64,000 nucleotides of DNA from Pseudobutyrivibrio sp. (GCA_024697025.1 JAILGH010000057.1:17784-81783), one strand, 5' to 3'. Positions 34,032-43,837 are shown, counted from the stretch's first letter. Notes: generated by a model from the letters alone, not told the origin. Numbers and translations are program-made.

Positions 34032-34559
34032 ATGAGTTATACAATTAGAGATGCTAAGACTAGCGATGCAAGGGCTATTCACGATATATATGGATACTAT
34101 GTAGACAATACCTTTGTTACCTTTTCAGAGGTCAATCCATCTGTAGAGGATTATGCAAAGTCCATTGAGACAACTAAGCAATCATATCCTTATATAGTTG
34201 CCTGTGATGAGGACGGAAAGGTAATTGGCATGGCCTATGGCGGAGTGCTTAGACATCATGACGCCTACAAGTTTGCTGTAGAATCTACCATATATTTAGC
34301 GCCTGATACGCCAAAGCAGTCTGGCATTGGAAAGGCTTTATATTTAGAGCTTGAAAAGAGATTATCTCACATGGGATACAAGTTCATGTATGGAGTTATT
34401 ACCGATACCAATCAGGCAAGCATCGCATTTCATGAAAAGCTCGGATACACAAGGGTGGGCCACTTTACTGACATTGGATACAAATTTGGAGAATGGAAAG
34501 GAATTGTGTGGTATCGTAAGCAAATCGGGGATTTGAGTGATATGACACTAAAAATTTAG
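34032..34559 (+). CDS. GNAT N-acetyltransferase, phosphinothricin-acetyltransferase-like
   Basis: This 175-aa protein matches the Pat/MnaT/YncA branch of GNAT enzymes: YTIRDAKTSDARAIHDIYGYYV at the start, DTPKQSGIGKALYLELEKRL (acetyl-CoA loop) and QASIAFHEKLGYTRVGHFTDIGYKFGEW. Members acetylate phosphinothricin, methionine sulfoximine or related amino-acid analogues, so a detoxifying or housekeeping role is possible. ATG 34032 with AGGAG upstream is chosen. Confidence 0.9.
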   Translation: MSYTIRDAKTSDARAIHDIYGYYVDNTFVTFSEVNPSVEDYAKSIETTKQSYPYIVACDEDGKVIGMAYGGVLRHHDAYKFAVESTIYLAPDTPKQSGIGKALYLELEKRLSHMGYKFMYGVITDTNQASIAFHEKLGYTRVGHFTDIGYKFGEWKGIVWYRKQIGDLSDMTLKI

Positions 34560-34560
34560 G

Positions 34561-35562
34561 ATGAAAAGAAGAACAAAATACTTTTTAACATCGATATTAT
34601 CGATTATATTTACCCTCGTTGGCGTGGGGGTAATCTATGTGGTGACAGATACAGATAATCATGCCCATATTCCATTTCAGAAGACTTACAGCAAGGAAGA
34701 GGTTGATAGTCTTGTAAATGAGGCTAGGTATGATAGTCGCAAAAAGCTGTTGGATTCTATCAAGAATTCTCTCGAAAGCGGAAAGACTTTAGTATCGGTA
34801 TTGAAGTCATTATATCCAGAACATATCGTATTTTCCGCCAATTCAAAGTACAATTTCGTACCTATTAACAACGAACTTTCAAGAAATAATTATGATATTA
34901 AAAGCCTTCAGGAGGATGAGACCACTGGCAGATACAGTTATGTAAATAACGGTAAGGTTGAGTCTAAGTTTGGCATAGATGTTTCATCACACCAGGGCGA
35001 CATAGACTGGGAAGCGGTAGCTGCTGATGGAGTGGAGTTTGTTTTTGTTCGCGCCCTTTATAGAGGTTATGGCACAGGCAAGCTTGTTGTTGATGAAAAA
35101 TGTATAGAAAACATCGAGGGAGCCCATGCTGCTGGTTTGGATGTTGGCGTATACGTATTCTCACAGGCCATCACCAAAGAGGAGATTCAGGAGGAAGCTT
35201 CCACTGTACTCAATCTTTTGGAGGGCTACACCCTAGAGCTTCCAATAGTATTTGATGTGGAAAAGGTTAGCGACAGTCAGGCTAGAACCAATAGCTTAAC
35301 CGTAGAAGACAGAACCAATTTTACAATTGAGTTTTTGAATATGGTAAAGTCCGCGGGCTACGAGCCTATGTTTTATCACAATACAGAAATGGGCGCTATG
35401 CTTTTGGATTTGACTAAGCTTACGGATTATCCAAAGTGGTTTGCGGGATATACCAAAGAATTTTATTGGCCATACGAATATAACCTCTGGCAGTACTCTG
35501 AATCAGGTAGAGTCAATGGAATTCAGGGAAATGTAGATTTGGATATTTGGTTGAAGAAGTAA
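34561..35562 (+). CDS. GH25 muramidase (lysozyme), membrane-anchored
   Basis: This 333-aa protein has an N-terminal hydrophobic anchor (about residues 8-29) without a lipobox, a helical stalk (about 40-130), and a GH25 domain with FGIDVSSHQGDIDWEAVAADGVEFVFVRA (catalytic-site Asp), LDVGVYVFSQA, LPIVFDVEKV and NLWQYSESGRVNGIQGNVDLD. GH25 enzymes cut the MurNAc-GlcNAc bond of peptidoglycan. The start is one base after the GNAT stop, with a poor RBS, so translation is probably coupled. Confidence 0.92.
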   Translation: MKRRTKYFLTSILSIIFTLVGVGVIYVVTDTDNHAHIPFQKTYSKEEVDSLVNEARYDSRKKLLDSIKNSLESGKTLVSVLKSLYPEHIVFSANSKYNFVPINNELSRNNYDIKSLQEDETTGRYSYVNNGKVESKFGIDVSSHQGDIDWEAVAADGVEFVFVRALYRGYGTGKLVVDEKCIENIEGAHAAGLDVGVYVFSQAITKEEIQEEASTVLNLLEGYTLELPIVFDVEKVSDSQARTNSLTVEDRTNFTIEFLNMVKSAGYEPMFYHNTEMGAMLLDLTKLTDYPKWFAGYTKEFYWPYEYNLWQYSESGRVNGIQGNVDLDIWLKK

Positions 35563-35568
35563 TTTTTC

Positions 35569-35602
35569 AAGGGCCAGGGTGGTCTAGACTACCCTGGCCC
35601 TT
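35569..35602. terminator. Bidirectional terminator between the muramidase and aminotransferase genes
   Basis: A near-perfect 34-base palindrome has arms AAGGGCCAGGGT and ACCCTGGCCCTT and a TCTAGA centre. It lies between convergent genes; TTTTT flanks it on the left strand and TTAGTTTCT on the right. Confidence 0.88.
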
Positions 35603-35618
35603 AGTTTCTATAGTTTTT

Positions 35619-36707
35619 CTAGTACAAAAGTGTTTCTGCAAGTCTATCATTATCTTCAGGATTCATAAAGCAAAATCTAATGTAATTATCCCCTAGATAT
35701 GGGAAAGTAGAGCAGTCTCTAATCATAAGTCCCTTACGAATACATCTATCAAATAATTCGCCACTAGTGATGCCGTCCTGCACAATTTTAAGAAGCATAA
35801 AATTGCCTTGAGGCCTGAATGGCTTAAATCTTTTACTCTTTGCAAAAATATCGTATAGACGATTTCGCTCCTTAGCGATTAAGTTCCTTGTAGCGTGGAT
35901 ATATTCCTTGTCGGAAAACATAAGTGTACCTGCAATAACTGCTATTGAGTTAATTGACCAAGGGTCCTTGCGCTGATTCATGGTCTGCATCAAATCTGTG
36001 TTGGAGCAGATTGCATAACCGAGGCGAAGACCAGGTGCTGCAAAGAACTTAGAGGTGCCGCGAAGTATAGCGATATTGGTGTAAGTCCTTGTAAGGCTTA
36101 CAGATGAAATTTCATCGATGTTTTCGGCGAATTCAACATAAGTCTCATCAACCATTACAAAGATATCGCACTCCTTGCAGGCGTCGAGAATCTTGCGCAT
36201 GTCCTGCTTGTTGATGGCAGTGCCGGTAGGATTGTTTGGATTACATATAACAAGCATATCGATATCCTCTGAAAGCTTGCTGATGAAATGATTGACATCC
36301 AAAACAAAATCATTTTCCTCACGAAGAGGATAATAGATTGTCTTGCCGCCGCCTAAAGCGATTTCTCTTTCGTACTCTGAATATGTAGGGCCGAGAATGA
36401 GTGCCTTGGCTGGTCGCTGAATCTGGATAAACAGGGAAATAAGCTCAGTTGAGCCATTGCCTACAATAATGTTGTCGGACTCAGTGGTGCAGTAGTCAGC
36501 GATGCACTTTCTAAGCTGCAGGTAATCACGGTCAGGATAAGTGGTAATGCAGTCGATGTTTGCAGCGATACCTTCCTTTAGCTTTGGAGAAATGCCAAGC
36601 GGATTGACGTTGGCAGAAAAGCTAATGATATCTTCCTTTTTAATACCGTAGATTTGTTCTATTTTTTCTAAATCACTTCCGTGAAAATGATCCTTATGCT
36701 TTATCAT
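35619..36707 (-). CDS. PLP-dependent aminotransferase, CobD/HisC-like
   Basis: This 362-aa class I/II aminotransferase-fold protein begins HKDHFHGSDLEKIEQIYG and continues DIISFSANVNPLGISPKLKE, which is characteristic of threonine-phosphate decarboxylase-like (CobD) proteins. It has the usual VGNGSTELI, NPNNPTGTAI, and a PLP-lysine region at LRGTSKFFAAPGLRLGYA. No cobalamin biosynthesis gene is nearby and hisC homologues are similar, so the substrate (L-threonine phosphate or histidinol phosphate) is uncertain. ATG 36707 has AAGGAGG seven bases upstream and replaces the earlier start at 36737. Confidence 0.85.
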   Translation of the reverse strand: MIKHKDHFHGSDLEKIEQIYGIKKEDIISFSANVNPLGISPKLKEGIAANIDCITTYPDRDYLQLRKCIADYCTTESDNIIVGNGSTELISLFIQIQRPAKALILGPTYSEYEREIALGGGKTIYYPLREENDFVLDVNHFISKLSEDIDMLVICNPNNPTGTAINKQDMRKILDACKECDIFVMVDETYVEFAENIDEISSVSLTRTYTNIAILRGTSKFFAAPGLRLGYAICSNTDLMQTMNQRKDPWSINSIAVIAGTLMFSDKEYIHATRNLIAKERNRLYDIFAKSKRFKPFRPQGNFMLLKIVQDGITSGELFDRCIRKGLMIRDCSTFPYLGDNYIRFCFMNPEDNDRLAETLLY

Positions 36708-36877
36708 GAAAGCCTCCTTGGAGTAAGTGTTTTGCAATTATTAATAACTATAGCATCTAAGTATGTAAATTTCTAGGGATAATTATTTTCTAAATTACAC
36801 TTGATGAATGTAACATGAAGACAATTAGGGGCAATATAACGTACTAGGAAATTTGCGGATATTGTTATTTATATCGT

Positions 36878-36905
36878 TTGAAAACACAAGATGTTGTGCT
36901 ATAAT
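36878..36905 (+). promoter_or_regulatory. Strong sigma-A promoter for the DUF5717 operon, with inverted repeat in the spacer
   Basis: TTGAAA (36878-36883), a 16-bp spacer and a perfect TATAAT (36900-36905) lie about 70 bases before the TTG start. CACAA-GATG-TTGTG fills most of the spacer, a plausible repressor site. Confidence 0.72.
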
Positions 36906-36974
36906 CAATTGTGAATACGCTAGGATTACTGTGCAGATATTCTGTAAAAATACAAGATATACGAGGGTAATGTT

Positions 36975-39900
36975 TTGAGAAAAAGAATCTATCGGATTTC
37001 AGAGGATAAATTCGACGACTTAAAACCTAATATAGAGTTTGAGACACAGCAGATTGAAGAGACCTGCTTTGTTGGTGATAGCTTTTCTGGTTCAATCAGC
37101 TTTAAGAGCACCAATGGTATCAAGATTCGTGGCGTTGTTTATTGCAACAACCCATATGTCAAGATTGACAATCCATTGTTTGATGGCCTCAATATCAAGA
37201 TTGACTACAGGATTGATGACTACAGCTTTAAGGCTGGAGAGGGACTATCAGGCGATTTTATCGTTGTAGTTGTAGGTCAGGAGAAGTACATTCCATTTTC
37301 TATTACTTACACGCGACGTTCCCTTGTGGCTACCACTGGCGAGATTACCTCTTTGCAGGACTTTGCCGACCTTGCCCAGAGCAGGTTTTCAGAGGCTGTC
37401 GCAGTATTTTATTCGGATCGTTTTGCAGATTTTATTTCTGGATTAGACAAGCGTACTAGGCTTCTTTACAGAGGCTTTAAGGCTGCACCTATTGCAGCTA
37501 TAAATGTAGATGAGTTTCTGGTTTCCTGCGGCCTAAAGCCACAGATGACTTTCGATGTTAAGGAGGGTTACCACAAGTACTACGAGGTGGATGAGAACCT
37601 CAAGGGCGAGGTGGAGATTACCCGTTCTACCTGGGGCTATATCGATATCAGTGTTTCCTGTGATGCGGACTTTATCTCAATTGAAAAGAGCCACATTACA
37701 TCTGATTTCTTTTTGGGTTCAATCTTTACCATGAACTATTACGTTCACAAGGAAAAGATGCACGCCGGACTAAACTACGCCAAGATTTCCTTTGACTACA
37801 GAGATGTTCATAAGGAAATTAATATTGTTGCATCTACACTCAAAGAGGGGGCAACCCTCGAGAGCGAGAATCACAGCAAGAATCTCTTGGTACTTAAGGC
37901 TTGCCGCATGTATGAGGACTTTAGACTTAGAAATATTTCTACTGGCCAGTGGTGCAAGGGGACTCTTGAGATTATTGATTCCATTGAAAATGCCGTCAAT
38001 CCTAATGGAGCGTACGATAATTTCGTGCACTTGATGAAGGCGTTGATTTACGTTACCAACAATCAAAAGCAGGAAGCTCTTTGGATAATCCAAGATTTGA
38101 AGCGTACCATCGAGGACAAGGGCAGTGCCGAGTGGGCATTTCTGCTTTATATTTGCACCCTTATTGAAAGGGAGGAGGACTATGTTGACAGGCTCACTGC
38201 CAATATCGAGGCCATCTTTAGAGAGCATCCTAATGATGTTAGGATATTCTGGTTTTTGCTTTTCCTTCGAAGGGAATATTTAAAGAATCCTACAGCAAAG
38301 CTTAGAGATATTACTGATTGGATAATGGATGGCTGGGATTCGCCCCTTTTATACATTGAGGCTTACTATATTTTTATCCAGGATCCATACCTTATCAATT
38401 GCCTAGATGATTTTACAATCAAGATTTTAAACTGGGCCAAGAAGCGTGGCGCCATCACTAGAGAGATTGCTTTGCAGATGGTTCATGTCCTTGAGACTGA
38501 GCGCAAGTTTGATTTTAGAATGCTTTCTATTTTGGATGCCTGCTACGAGGCATATCCAGATTTGAAGCTGCTTTTAGCTATAGTTACTTATTTGCTAAAG
38601 GCGCCATATACTGATGAGCGATTCCTTAAGTGGTTTCAGATGGCTATTGATGCCAACTTGCATGTGTCAGGTATCTTTGAGGCATATATGGATGCCCTTC
38701 CTGAATACTCAGTGGATAAGCTGCCACAGATTTTGACAATGTTTTTCAAGTACAACAACGACTTGTCTTACGAGAAAAAGGCGCTACTATACGCCAATAT
38801 TATTTTGCATCGCAATGACGATAACAACACTTATCAGCACTACGAGTCGGCTATCGAGACCTTTGCTTTAGAGCAGCTTAAGCTTGGCAGACTCGATGAC
38901 AATTTGGCTGTTTGCTATCAGCGTCTTATGGAGCTGGGTATCTTTGATAAAGAGGTGGCTCGCCTTATTTCAGAGCTTGTATTCAAGAAAAAGGTTGCTG
39001 TCATAAGCTCCAATGTTCGCAGGATTTTCTTGTATCACGAGGAATTTAAGGCGCCTACTATTGCCAATGTTTCTAATCACAAGGCGTATGTGCCATACAT
39101 AGGCAGTCAGCCAGTGGTATTTTTAGAGACGGACGATGGCTATTTGTATGTGGATGATTCTGCATATTTTATAGAGGACATTTTGGATGCAGGCTCTTAC
39201 ATGGACAACCTTAAGAGCCTGACATCACTTAACATGTCCTTTGCTCTTTCTGATTTTAGTAGCAAGACCGATATGTCGCAGTCTACGGAGGCTGATGTTG
39301 AGGCTGCTGAGATGCTTTTGGATTCAAGACAGATTTCACCTGATTATCTGTGCACTTTGTATCCAAAGATAATTGATGTACTTAAGTTTCACGACAAGGA
39401 GTCCATTATCGAAAAGCACTTTATGCATCAGGCGGACTTAAAGTCTCTTAAGGCTGAGGTTGTTGCGGCGGTTATTGAGGTGTTTGTACTTAGAAGCAAA
39501 TACGACGAGGCATTTTACATGCTTAAGAATACCAACGCCACAAAGCTTAAGCCTGAGGTTACTAGAAAGATTTGTCAGTATTTTATTAACGAGACACCTG
39601 ATGAGCCGGATGACTTCCTTATTGTCATGTGCGCAAAGCTTGCGGCTGACGGCTATTTGGCCTCAGATATATTGCATTATCTAATTCGTTTTTACGTAGG
39701 GCCTACAGATTCAATGATGCCTTTATTTAAGGAGGCATATGAACGTGGGGATGATATTGTTGAGTTTGCTGAGCGCATTATTACTCAGGTGCTTTATCGA
39801 GATTTCCTTTGTGAGGGAATAATGGAAGTTTTTGATGCTTACATTTCTCGTCGCAACAACAAGATGATTGTGGAGGCGTTCCTTACATACCAAGCTCACG

Positions 39901-40520
39901 AGTATCTTTCAAAGGATGTACAGATTCCTGAGGAGATATTTGCATATATCTATAATCGATACAAGAAGGCACTTAATGTCAACGAGAGCATGAGGATTGC
40001 GCTTCTCAAGTATTTATGTACTTCAAAGTCATTAGATGAGGATGACATGAATATGTTGGATGCTCTTTTGGCAGATGCCATTCTTAGAAATCAATATTTT
40101 GGTTTCTTTGCAAACTGTGATGAGAGGCTGAAAATCAAGTATCACTTGTATGACAAGCAGTTTATCGAGATTAATACAGAAAAACGTAAATCCGTTGTGA
40201 TTACTTATGCAATCAACGGAAATGACCCAGAGGAAGAGGATATGATAGAAATGTACGACGGCCTTTACGTCAAGCAGTTCATCCTGTTCTTTGGCGATGA
40301 GCTTCGTTACGAGATTTATTGTGACGAGCTTTCTGAGGATCCTCTTAAGAAGGATACCATGGTAATGAGTCAGGAAAATGATGTTTCACAGGGTAGATTC
40401 GCTTTGATGAACAACATTTCCCGAAGTCTTTTATACAACGACTACGCCGAGCTTGCAGCTGATGCCAAAAGGTATCAGGGGCTTGATGCAGTTACCAAAA
40501 GTTTATTTACTACAGTTTAG
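36975..40520 (+). CDS. Large DUF5717-family protein of unknown function
   Basis: This 1181-aa protein starts at TTG with GAGGG upstream. There is no signal peptide or membrane segment. The first 300 residues look beta-rich, with repeats of an Ig-like or Hsp-adjacent type (SGSISFKSTNGIKIRGVVYCNNPYV, then KGEVEITRSTWGYIDISVSCDADFI). The remainder is a long helical-repeat solenoid (ALIYVTNNQKQEALWIIQDL, FLLYICTLIEREEDYVDRL), reminiscent of TPR/HEAT arrays. I assign DUF5717 from memory of the N-terminal MRKRIYRISEDKFDDLKP pattern. It heads a tight four-gene operon with an Hsp70-fold protein. Its function is unknown; a scaffold role is only a guess. Confidence 0.75.
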   Translation: MRKRIYRISEDKFDDLKPNIEFETQQIEETCFVGDSFSGSISFKSTNGIKIRGVVYCNNPYVKIDNPLFDGLNIKIDYRIDDYSFKAGEGLSGDFIVVVVGQEKYIPFSITYTRRSLVATTGEITSLQDFADLAQSRFSEAVAVFYSDRFADFISGLDKRTRLLYRGFKAAPIAAINVDEFLVSCGLKPQMTFDVKEGYHKYYEVDENLKGEVEITRSTWGYIDISVSCDADFISIEKSHITSDFFLGSIFTMNYYVHKEKMHAGLNYAKISFDYRDVHKEINIVASTLKEGATLESENHSKNLLVLKACRMYEDFRLRNISTGQWCKGTLEIIDSIENAVNPNGAYDNFVHLMKALIYVTNNQKQEALWIIQDLKRTIEDKGSAEWAFLLYICTLIEREEDYVDRLTANIEAIFREHPNDVRIFWFLLFLRREYLKNPTAKLRDITDWIMDGWDSPLLYIEAYYIFIQDPYLINCLDDFTIKILNWAKKRGAITREIALQMVHVLETERKFDFRMLSILDACYEAYPDLKLLLAIVTYLLKAPYTDERFLKWFQMAIDANLHVSGIFEAYMDALPEYSVDKLPQILTMFFKYNNDLSYEKKALLYANIILHRNDDNNTYQHYESAIETFALEQLKLGRLDDNLAVCYQRLMELGIFDKEVARLISELVFKKKVAVISSNVRRIFLYHEEFKAPTIANVSNHKAYVPYIGSQPVVFLETDDGYLYVDDSAYFIEDILDAGSYMDNLKSLTSLNMSFALSDFSSKTDMSQSTEADVEAAEMLLDSRQISPDYLCTLYPKIIDVLKFHDKESIIEKHFMHQADLKSLKAEVVAAVIEVFVLRSKYDEAFYMLKNTNATKLKPEVTRKICQYFINETPDEPDDFLIVMCAKLAADGYLASDILHYLIRFYVGPTDSMMPLFKEAYERGDDIVEFAERIITQVLYRDFLCEGIMEVFDAYISRRNNKMIVEAFLTYQAHEYLSKDVQIPEEIFAYIYNRYKKALNVNESMRIALLKYLCTSKSLDEDDMNMLDALLADAILRNQYFGFFANCDERLKIKYHLYDKQFIEINTEKRKSVVITYAINGNDPEEEDMIEMYDGLYVKQFILFFGDELRYEIYCDELSEDPLKKDTMVMSQENDVSQGRFALMNNISRSLLYNDYAELAADAKRYQGLDAVTKSLFTTV

Positions 40521-40534
40521 TTTAGAGGGGCAAT

Positions 40535-41770
40535 ATGAGTAGTTCTGATGGAGCATATCTTGGCATAGATATTAATAAGAACCAAACAGTGCTTAGCATT
40601 TACAAATCAAATATGGAAGAGCCGGTTACAGTTAGTACCATTCTCGGCGAGGAGAATTACTCTATACCTACGGAACTTGCCAAGCGAGTTGGCGTGGGGC
40701 AGTGGTTTTTTGGCGATGATGCCATTAAGAAGAGCCGATTAAAGGAAGCTGAGCTTGTGGAGGATTTATTCCAGAAGGCCCTATTAAATGAAGAGGTCTT
40801 TGTGGATGGAACAGGCTACGAGGCCAGAGAGTTGATGGTTATATATTTCAATAAGCTGTTTTCAATTCCTGGTCCCATGGCAGCCCTTGGTGATATCGAA
40901 AAGCTTATTATCTGTGTGGAACAGGTCAACCTTGAAGTGATGGAGCTTATGAATTACATTGTTTCAAGCCTTTCTATTCCTGCCGACAGGCTAATGCTTA
41001 TAGATAGAAACGAGTGCTTTTATCACTATGCACTTTCTCAAAAGCCAGAGCTGTTTTTGTACAATGTGGCACTTTTTGATTACAGTGGTTCCAATATGGT
41101 TTCTTGTGTGCTCAATCGCAACCAGACCACCAGACCGCAGCTTATTACCCTTGATGTGGTTAATCACGGCGACCTTGGCGACAACAGGGATGAAGCCTTT
41201 GACAGGATAATTGCTGATACCTTTGGAAGTAATCTTTTTTCATCGGTTTATCTAGTGGGAAATGGTTTTGATGGTGAGTGGATGAAGTCTAGTCTTACCA
41301 GACTTTGCAAAGGCCGCAAAGTATTTCTTGGAAAGAACCTTTACTCAAAGGGAGCTTGCTATGCTGGCTATACCAAGGATGGCAAGAGAGACTGGCCGTT
41401 TATCTATATTGGCGACAATGATTTAAAGCTTAATCTTTCTATTAAGATTTTAGAAAATAATGTAATGAAATTTTTCACTTTAATAGATGCTGGCGAAAGC
41501 TGGTACGATGTTAAGGGAGAGTGCGAGGTTATCCTTGACGGGGAGCCGGAAATCGAGTTCTATATCCAACGACCTGAGTCTAGGGAGGCTCACACAGAGG
41601 TTCTAGAACTATCAGATATGCCGCCTAGAGAGAATCGCACTACAAGGCTTCGCATAGAGGCAAGTCCTGTTTCCGATGTTGCGGTGGCTATCGTAATTAC
41701 GGATTTAGGCTTTGGAGAGATTTCTCCATCTTCCGGCAAATGCTGGGAACATACTATTTCTTTAAAGTAG
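40535..41770 (+). CDS. Hsp70/actin-fold DUF5716-family protein
   Basis: This 411-aa protein begins YLGIDINKNQTVLSIY, the phosphate-1 pattern of the actin/Hsp70 ATPase fold, followed by FFGDDAI, LIICVEQVNLEVMELMNYI, an ALFDYSGSNMVSCVL phosphate-2-like segment and VYLVGNGFDGEWMK resembling the adenosine motif. The C-terminal 100 residues are beta-rich (VKGECEVILDGEPEIEFYI), analogous in place to a substrate-binding domain. I assign DUF5716 from this layout. It lies 14 bases after the DUF5717 gene with RBS AGAGGGG. It could be a dedicated chaperone-like ATPase for the large protein; that is inference. Confidence 0.75.
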   Translation: MSSSDGAYLGIDINKNQTVLSIYKSNMEEPVTVSTILGEENYSIPTELAKRVGVGQWFFGDDAIKKSRLKEAELVEDLFQKALLNEEVFVDGTGYEARELMVIYFNKLFSIPGPMAALGDIEKLIICVEQVNLEVMELMNYIVSSLSIPADRLMLIDRNECFYHYALSQKPELFLYNVALFDYSGSNMVSCVLNRNQTTRPQLITLDVVNHGDLGDNRDEAFDRIIADTFGSNLFSSVYLVGNGFDGEWMKSSLTRLCKGRKVFLGKNLYSKGACYAGYTKDGKRDWPFIYIGDNDLKLNLSIKILENNVMKFFTLIDAGESWYDVKGECEVILDGEPEIEFYIQRPESREAHTEVLELSDMPPRENRTTRLRIEASPVSDVAVAIVITDLGFGEISPSSGKCWEHTISLK

Positions 41771-41777
41771 GGTTTAT

Positions 41778-42611
41778 ATGAGTACATTAATTTACTGCAA
41801 AAACTCAATAGCCGCCAGTCCTTACTATATTGAGGAGGCATCCCTTAATGTCTACTCTTTAGAGGAGCTTAGCTATTACATGCTCAACAATGTATATCTG
41901 CTTTCTACCAAGATGATGAGTGCTGAGCTTTGTAACTGGATTGGTCGAGAGCTTAAGATGCCTCAGCTATCTACTGAGCTTATGGGATTGGTTCAAAACA
42001 ATTCGCCTTTGCATATATTTGTTGGTCACATTTTAAATGCCAATGGCTACGCATCCAACAAGGAGATAAAGGATTTGCTTGGTATTATATCCACCTTCGA
42101 GAACAAGTCTGAGGCTGAGCGAAAGAAGCTTAGAGCTGATAGGCTTATTGCATCAGAAAAGTTGGTTGATGCTATCTACGAGTATGAGACTTTGCTTTCC
42201 GATGATGTGGTGGGAGACTTGCCAAGAGTTGTGGAAGGCGATGTTTACCACAATCTTGGAGTTGCTTTTGCAAGGCTTTTCTTTTTCGATGAGGCCTGCA
42301 GATGCTTTGATGAAGGCTACAAGAAGAATCAAAAGAAGCAGACTTTGTTTTGCTTGCTTTATGCAACTAGATGCAGTGGTGATAAGACAGCTTTTGATGA
42401 GTTCGTTAACAAATATCAGGTTTCCAAGGACGATGTGGACGAGGTCCTAAAGATTGTTTCCAATGCATCGTCTAATGAAAATATAGTTGGATTTGACAGT
42501 GCCATAAATGGACTTGTATTTTCAGATGGTAACAGCGCAGAATCCAAAGAGACAATTAAAAACGTTATCTCAAATTGGAAAGAAGAATACATTAAACTTT
42601 GTAGAATCTAA
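41778..42611 (+). CDS. Helical (TPR-like) protein of the DUF5717/DUF5716 operon
   Basis: This 277-aa protein of unknown family has no signal peptide. Residues about 120-230 show a TPR-like pattern (ASEKLVDAIYEYETLLSDD, DVYHNLGVAFARLFFFDEACRCFDEGYKKN, QTLFCLLYATRCSGDKTAFDEFVNKY). The N-terminus (LIYCKNSIAASPYYIEEASLNVYSLEELSYY) resembles a short binding motif region. It is 7 bases after the DUF5716 gene and 17 before the next gene, so all four are co-transcribed. It probably takes part in protein-protein contacts within the operon complex. Confidence 0.7.
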   Translation: MSTLIYCKNSIAASPYYIEEASLNVYSLEELSYYMLNNVYLLSTKMMSAELCNWIGRELKMPQLSTELMGLVQNNSPLHIFVGHILNANGYASNKEIKDLLGIISTFENKSEAERKKLRADRLIASEKLVDAIYEYETLLSDDVVGDLPRVVEGDVYHNLGVAFARLFFFDEACRCFDEGYKKNQKKQTLFCLLYATRCSGDKTAFDEFVNKYQVSKDDVDEVLKIVSNASSNENIVGFDSAINGLVFSDGNSAESKETIKNVISNWKEEYIKLCRI

Positions 42612-42628
42612 TTTTGGGGAGAATATCT

Positions 42629-43837
42629 ATGGGAATTTTTACAAATCGTAAAAAGAAAAAAGAACTTAGAGCAGCCAAAATCGATGACGCATTTAATCGC
42701 GTATATAATCAGATAGAAGGAATTGACAGCTGGGAGGATCCTAAAAAGCTTGAGCAGTATATTTTGGATTCCTGTGAGCAGATTATTTCTTCTACCAAGG
42801 AGATGGAAAGGCAAAAGACCGAGTATCGCGTTGTTACAAGGTATCTTAACGATATCAAGGCAATCGAGAATTTGCCAAAGAACGAGGCAAAGGAGCTTCG
42901 TAACACTGCGGCACGTATATGCGAATTGGAACGCAATATTTTAGATGCCAGAACAATCACTCGTAATATTTCTGAGGAACAGTTTGAGGTTATTTCTTCC
43001 GAGGAAGAAGATATGCCAGATATAATCAATCGCTTTAGGTCAGACGAGATATATCAGTCCAAGCTAAAGCGCAACCTTTCATATTTGGAAGGGGAAAAGA
43101 GTAGATGGGAAATTGAAAGAGAGGACCTTTCATCTCAAAACAAGCTCTTTAAGCGCATGGCCATGGCGATTTTGGTTTCATTTACAACTCTGTTATTTTT
43201 GCTGATTTTGGTCTACAACAATTTCAAAGCTGATGTATCTTTGTGGGCTTTTATAGTGTTGTTTATCTGTGCAGCAAGTGGATTTATTATTTTCCTTAGA
43301 CAAAACACTATCACTAGGGATAATCGTGTCGCCCTTGTTCACCTAAATCAAGCTATTAGCATGCTTAATGTTGAGCGTATGAAATATGTGAATGTCACCA
43401 ACAGTGTGGAGTATTCAAAGGACAAGTACCACGTTAAGAACTCAGCGGAGTTACAGTATATCTGGGAGCAATATTCCGACAAAGTGAGAGACCAGCAAAG
43501 GTATATTCAACACAACGACGATTTGGAATTTTATAATGGTAAGCTGGAGAGAATTCTAGGAAGCCTTGGGCTTGCTGACGACAAGATTTGGCTTAATCAG
43601 GTAAATGCTCTTGTGGACAAGCAGGACATGGCTGACTGTAGACATAGACTTGTGCAGCGTCGCAAGAAGATTCGTGACCGCTTAGACGATCACCGTAGAA
43701 TTGTTCAAGAAGAAAGAGATGAAATAGATAGGCTCATGACTGAGCATGAGCACTACCTACCTGAGATTCAGGAAATCATCAAATCAGTTGATAAGCTTTG
43801 TGGAACTAGTTCGAGAAATTCCAAGCGAAAAGCTTAA
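42629..43837 (+). CDS. Coiled-coil membrane protein of the DUF5717/DUF5716 operon
   Basis: This 402-aa protein has a basic, charged N-terminal region (about 1-170) with coiled coils, two adjacent membrane helices (MAMAILVSFTTLLFLLILVYNN and LWAFIVLFICAASGFIIFL, about residues 173-220), then a long coiled-coil cytoplasmic half (ERMKYVNVTNSVEYSKD, HRRIVQEERDEIDRLMTEH). ATG 42629 with GGGGAGAA upstream is chosen. It could anchor the soluble DUF5717/Hsp70-like components at the membrane. No named family is recognised. Its stop abuts the convergent gene. Confidence 0.7.
   Translation: MGIFTNRKKKKELRAAKIDDAFNRVYNQIEGIDSWEDPKKLEQYILDSCEQIISSTKEMERQKTEYRVVTRYLNDIKAIENLPKNEAKELRNTAARICELERNILDARTITRNISEEQFEVISSEEEDMPDIINRFRSDEIYQSKLKRNLSYLEGEKSRWEIEREDLSSQNKLFKRMAMAILVSFTTLLFLLILVYNNFKADVSLWAFIVLFICAASGFIIFLRQNTITRDNRVALVHLNQAISMLNVERMKYVNVTNSVEYSKDKYHVKNSAELQYIWEQYSDKVRDQQRYIQHNDDLEFYNGKLERILGSLGLADDKIWLNQVNALVDKQDMADCRHRLVQRRKKIRDRLDDHRRIVQEERDEIDRLMTEHEHYLPEIQEIIKSVDKLCGTSSRNSKRKA

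Noticed and set aside
37770..38228. A 152-aa minus-strand frame inside the DUF5717 gene
   Set aside because: It lies wholly within a long coherent coding frame and lacks initiation signals.
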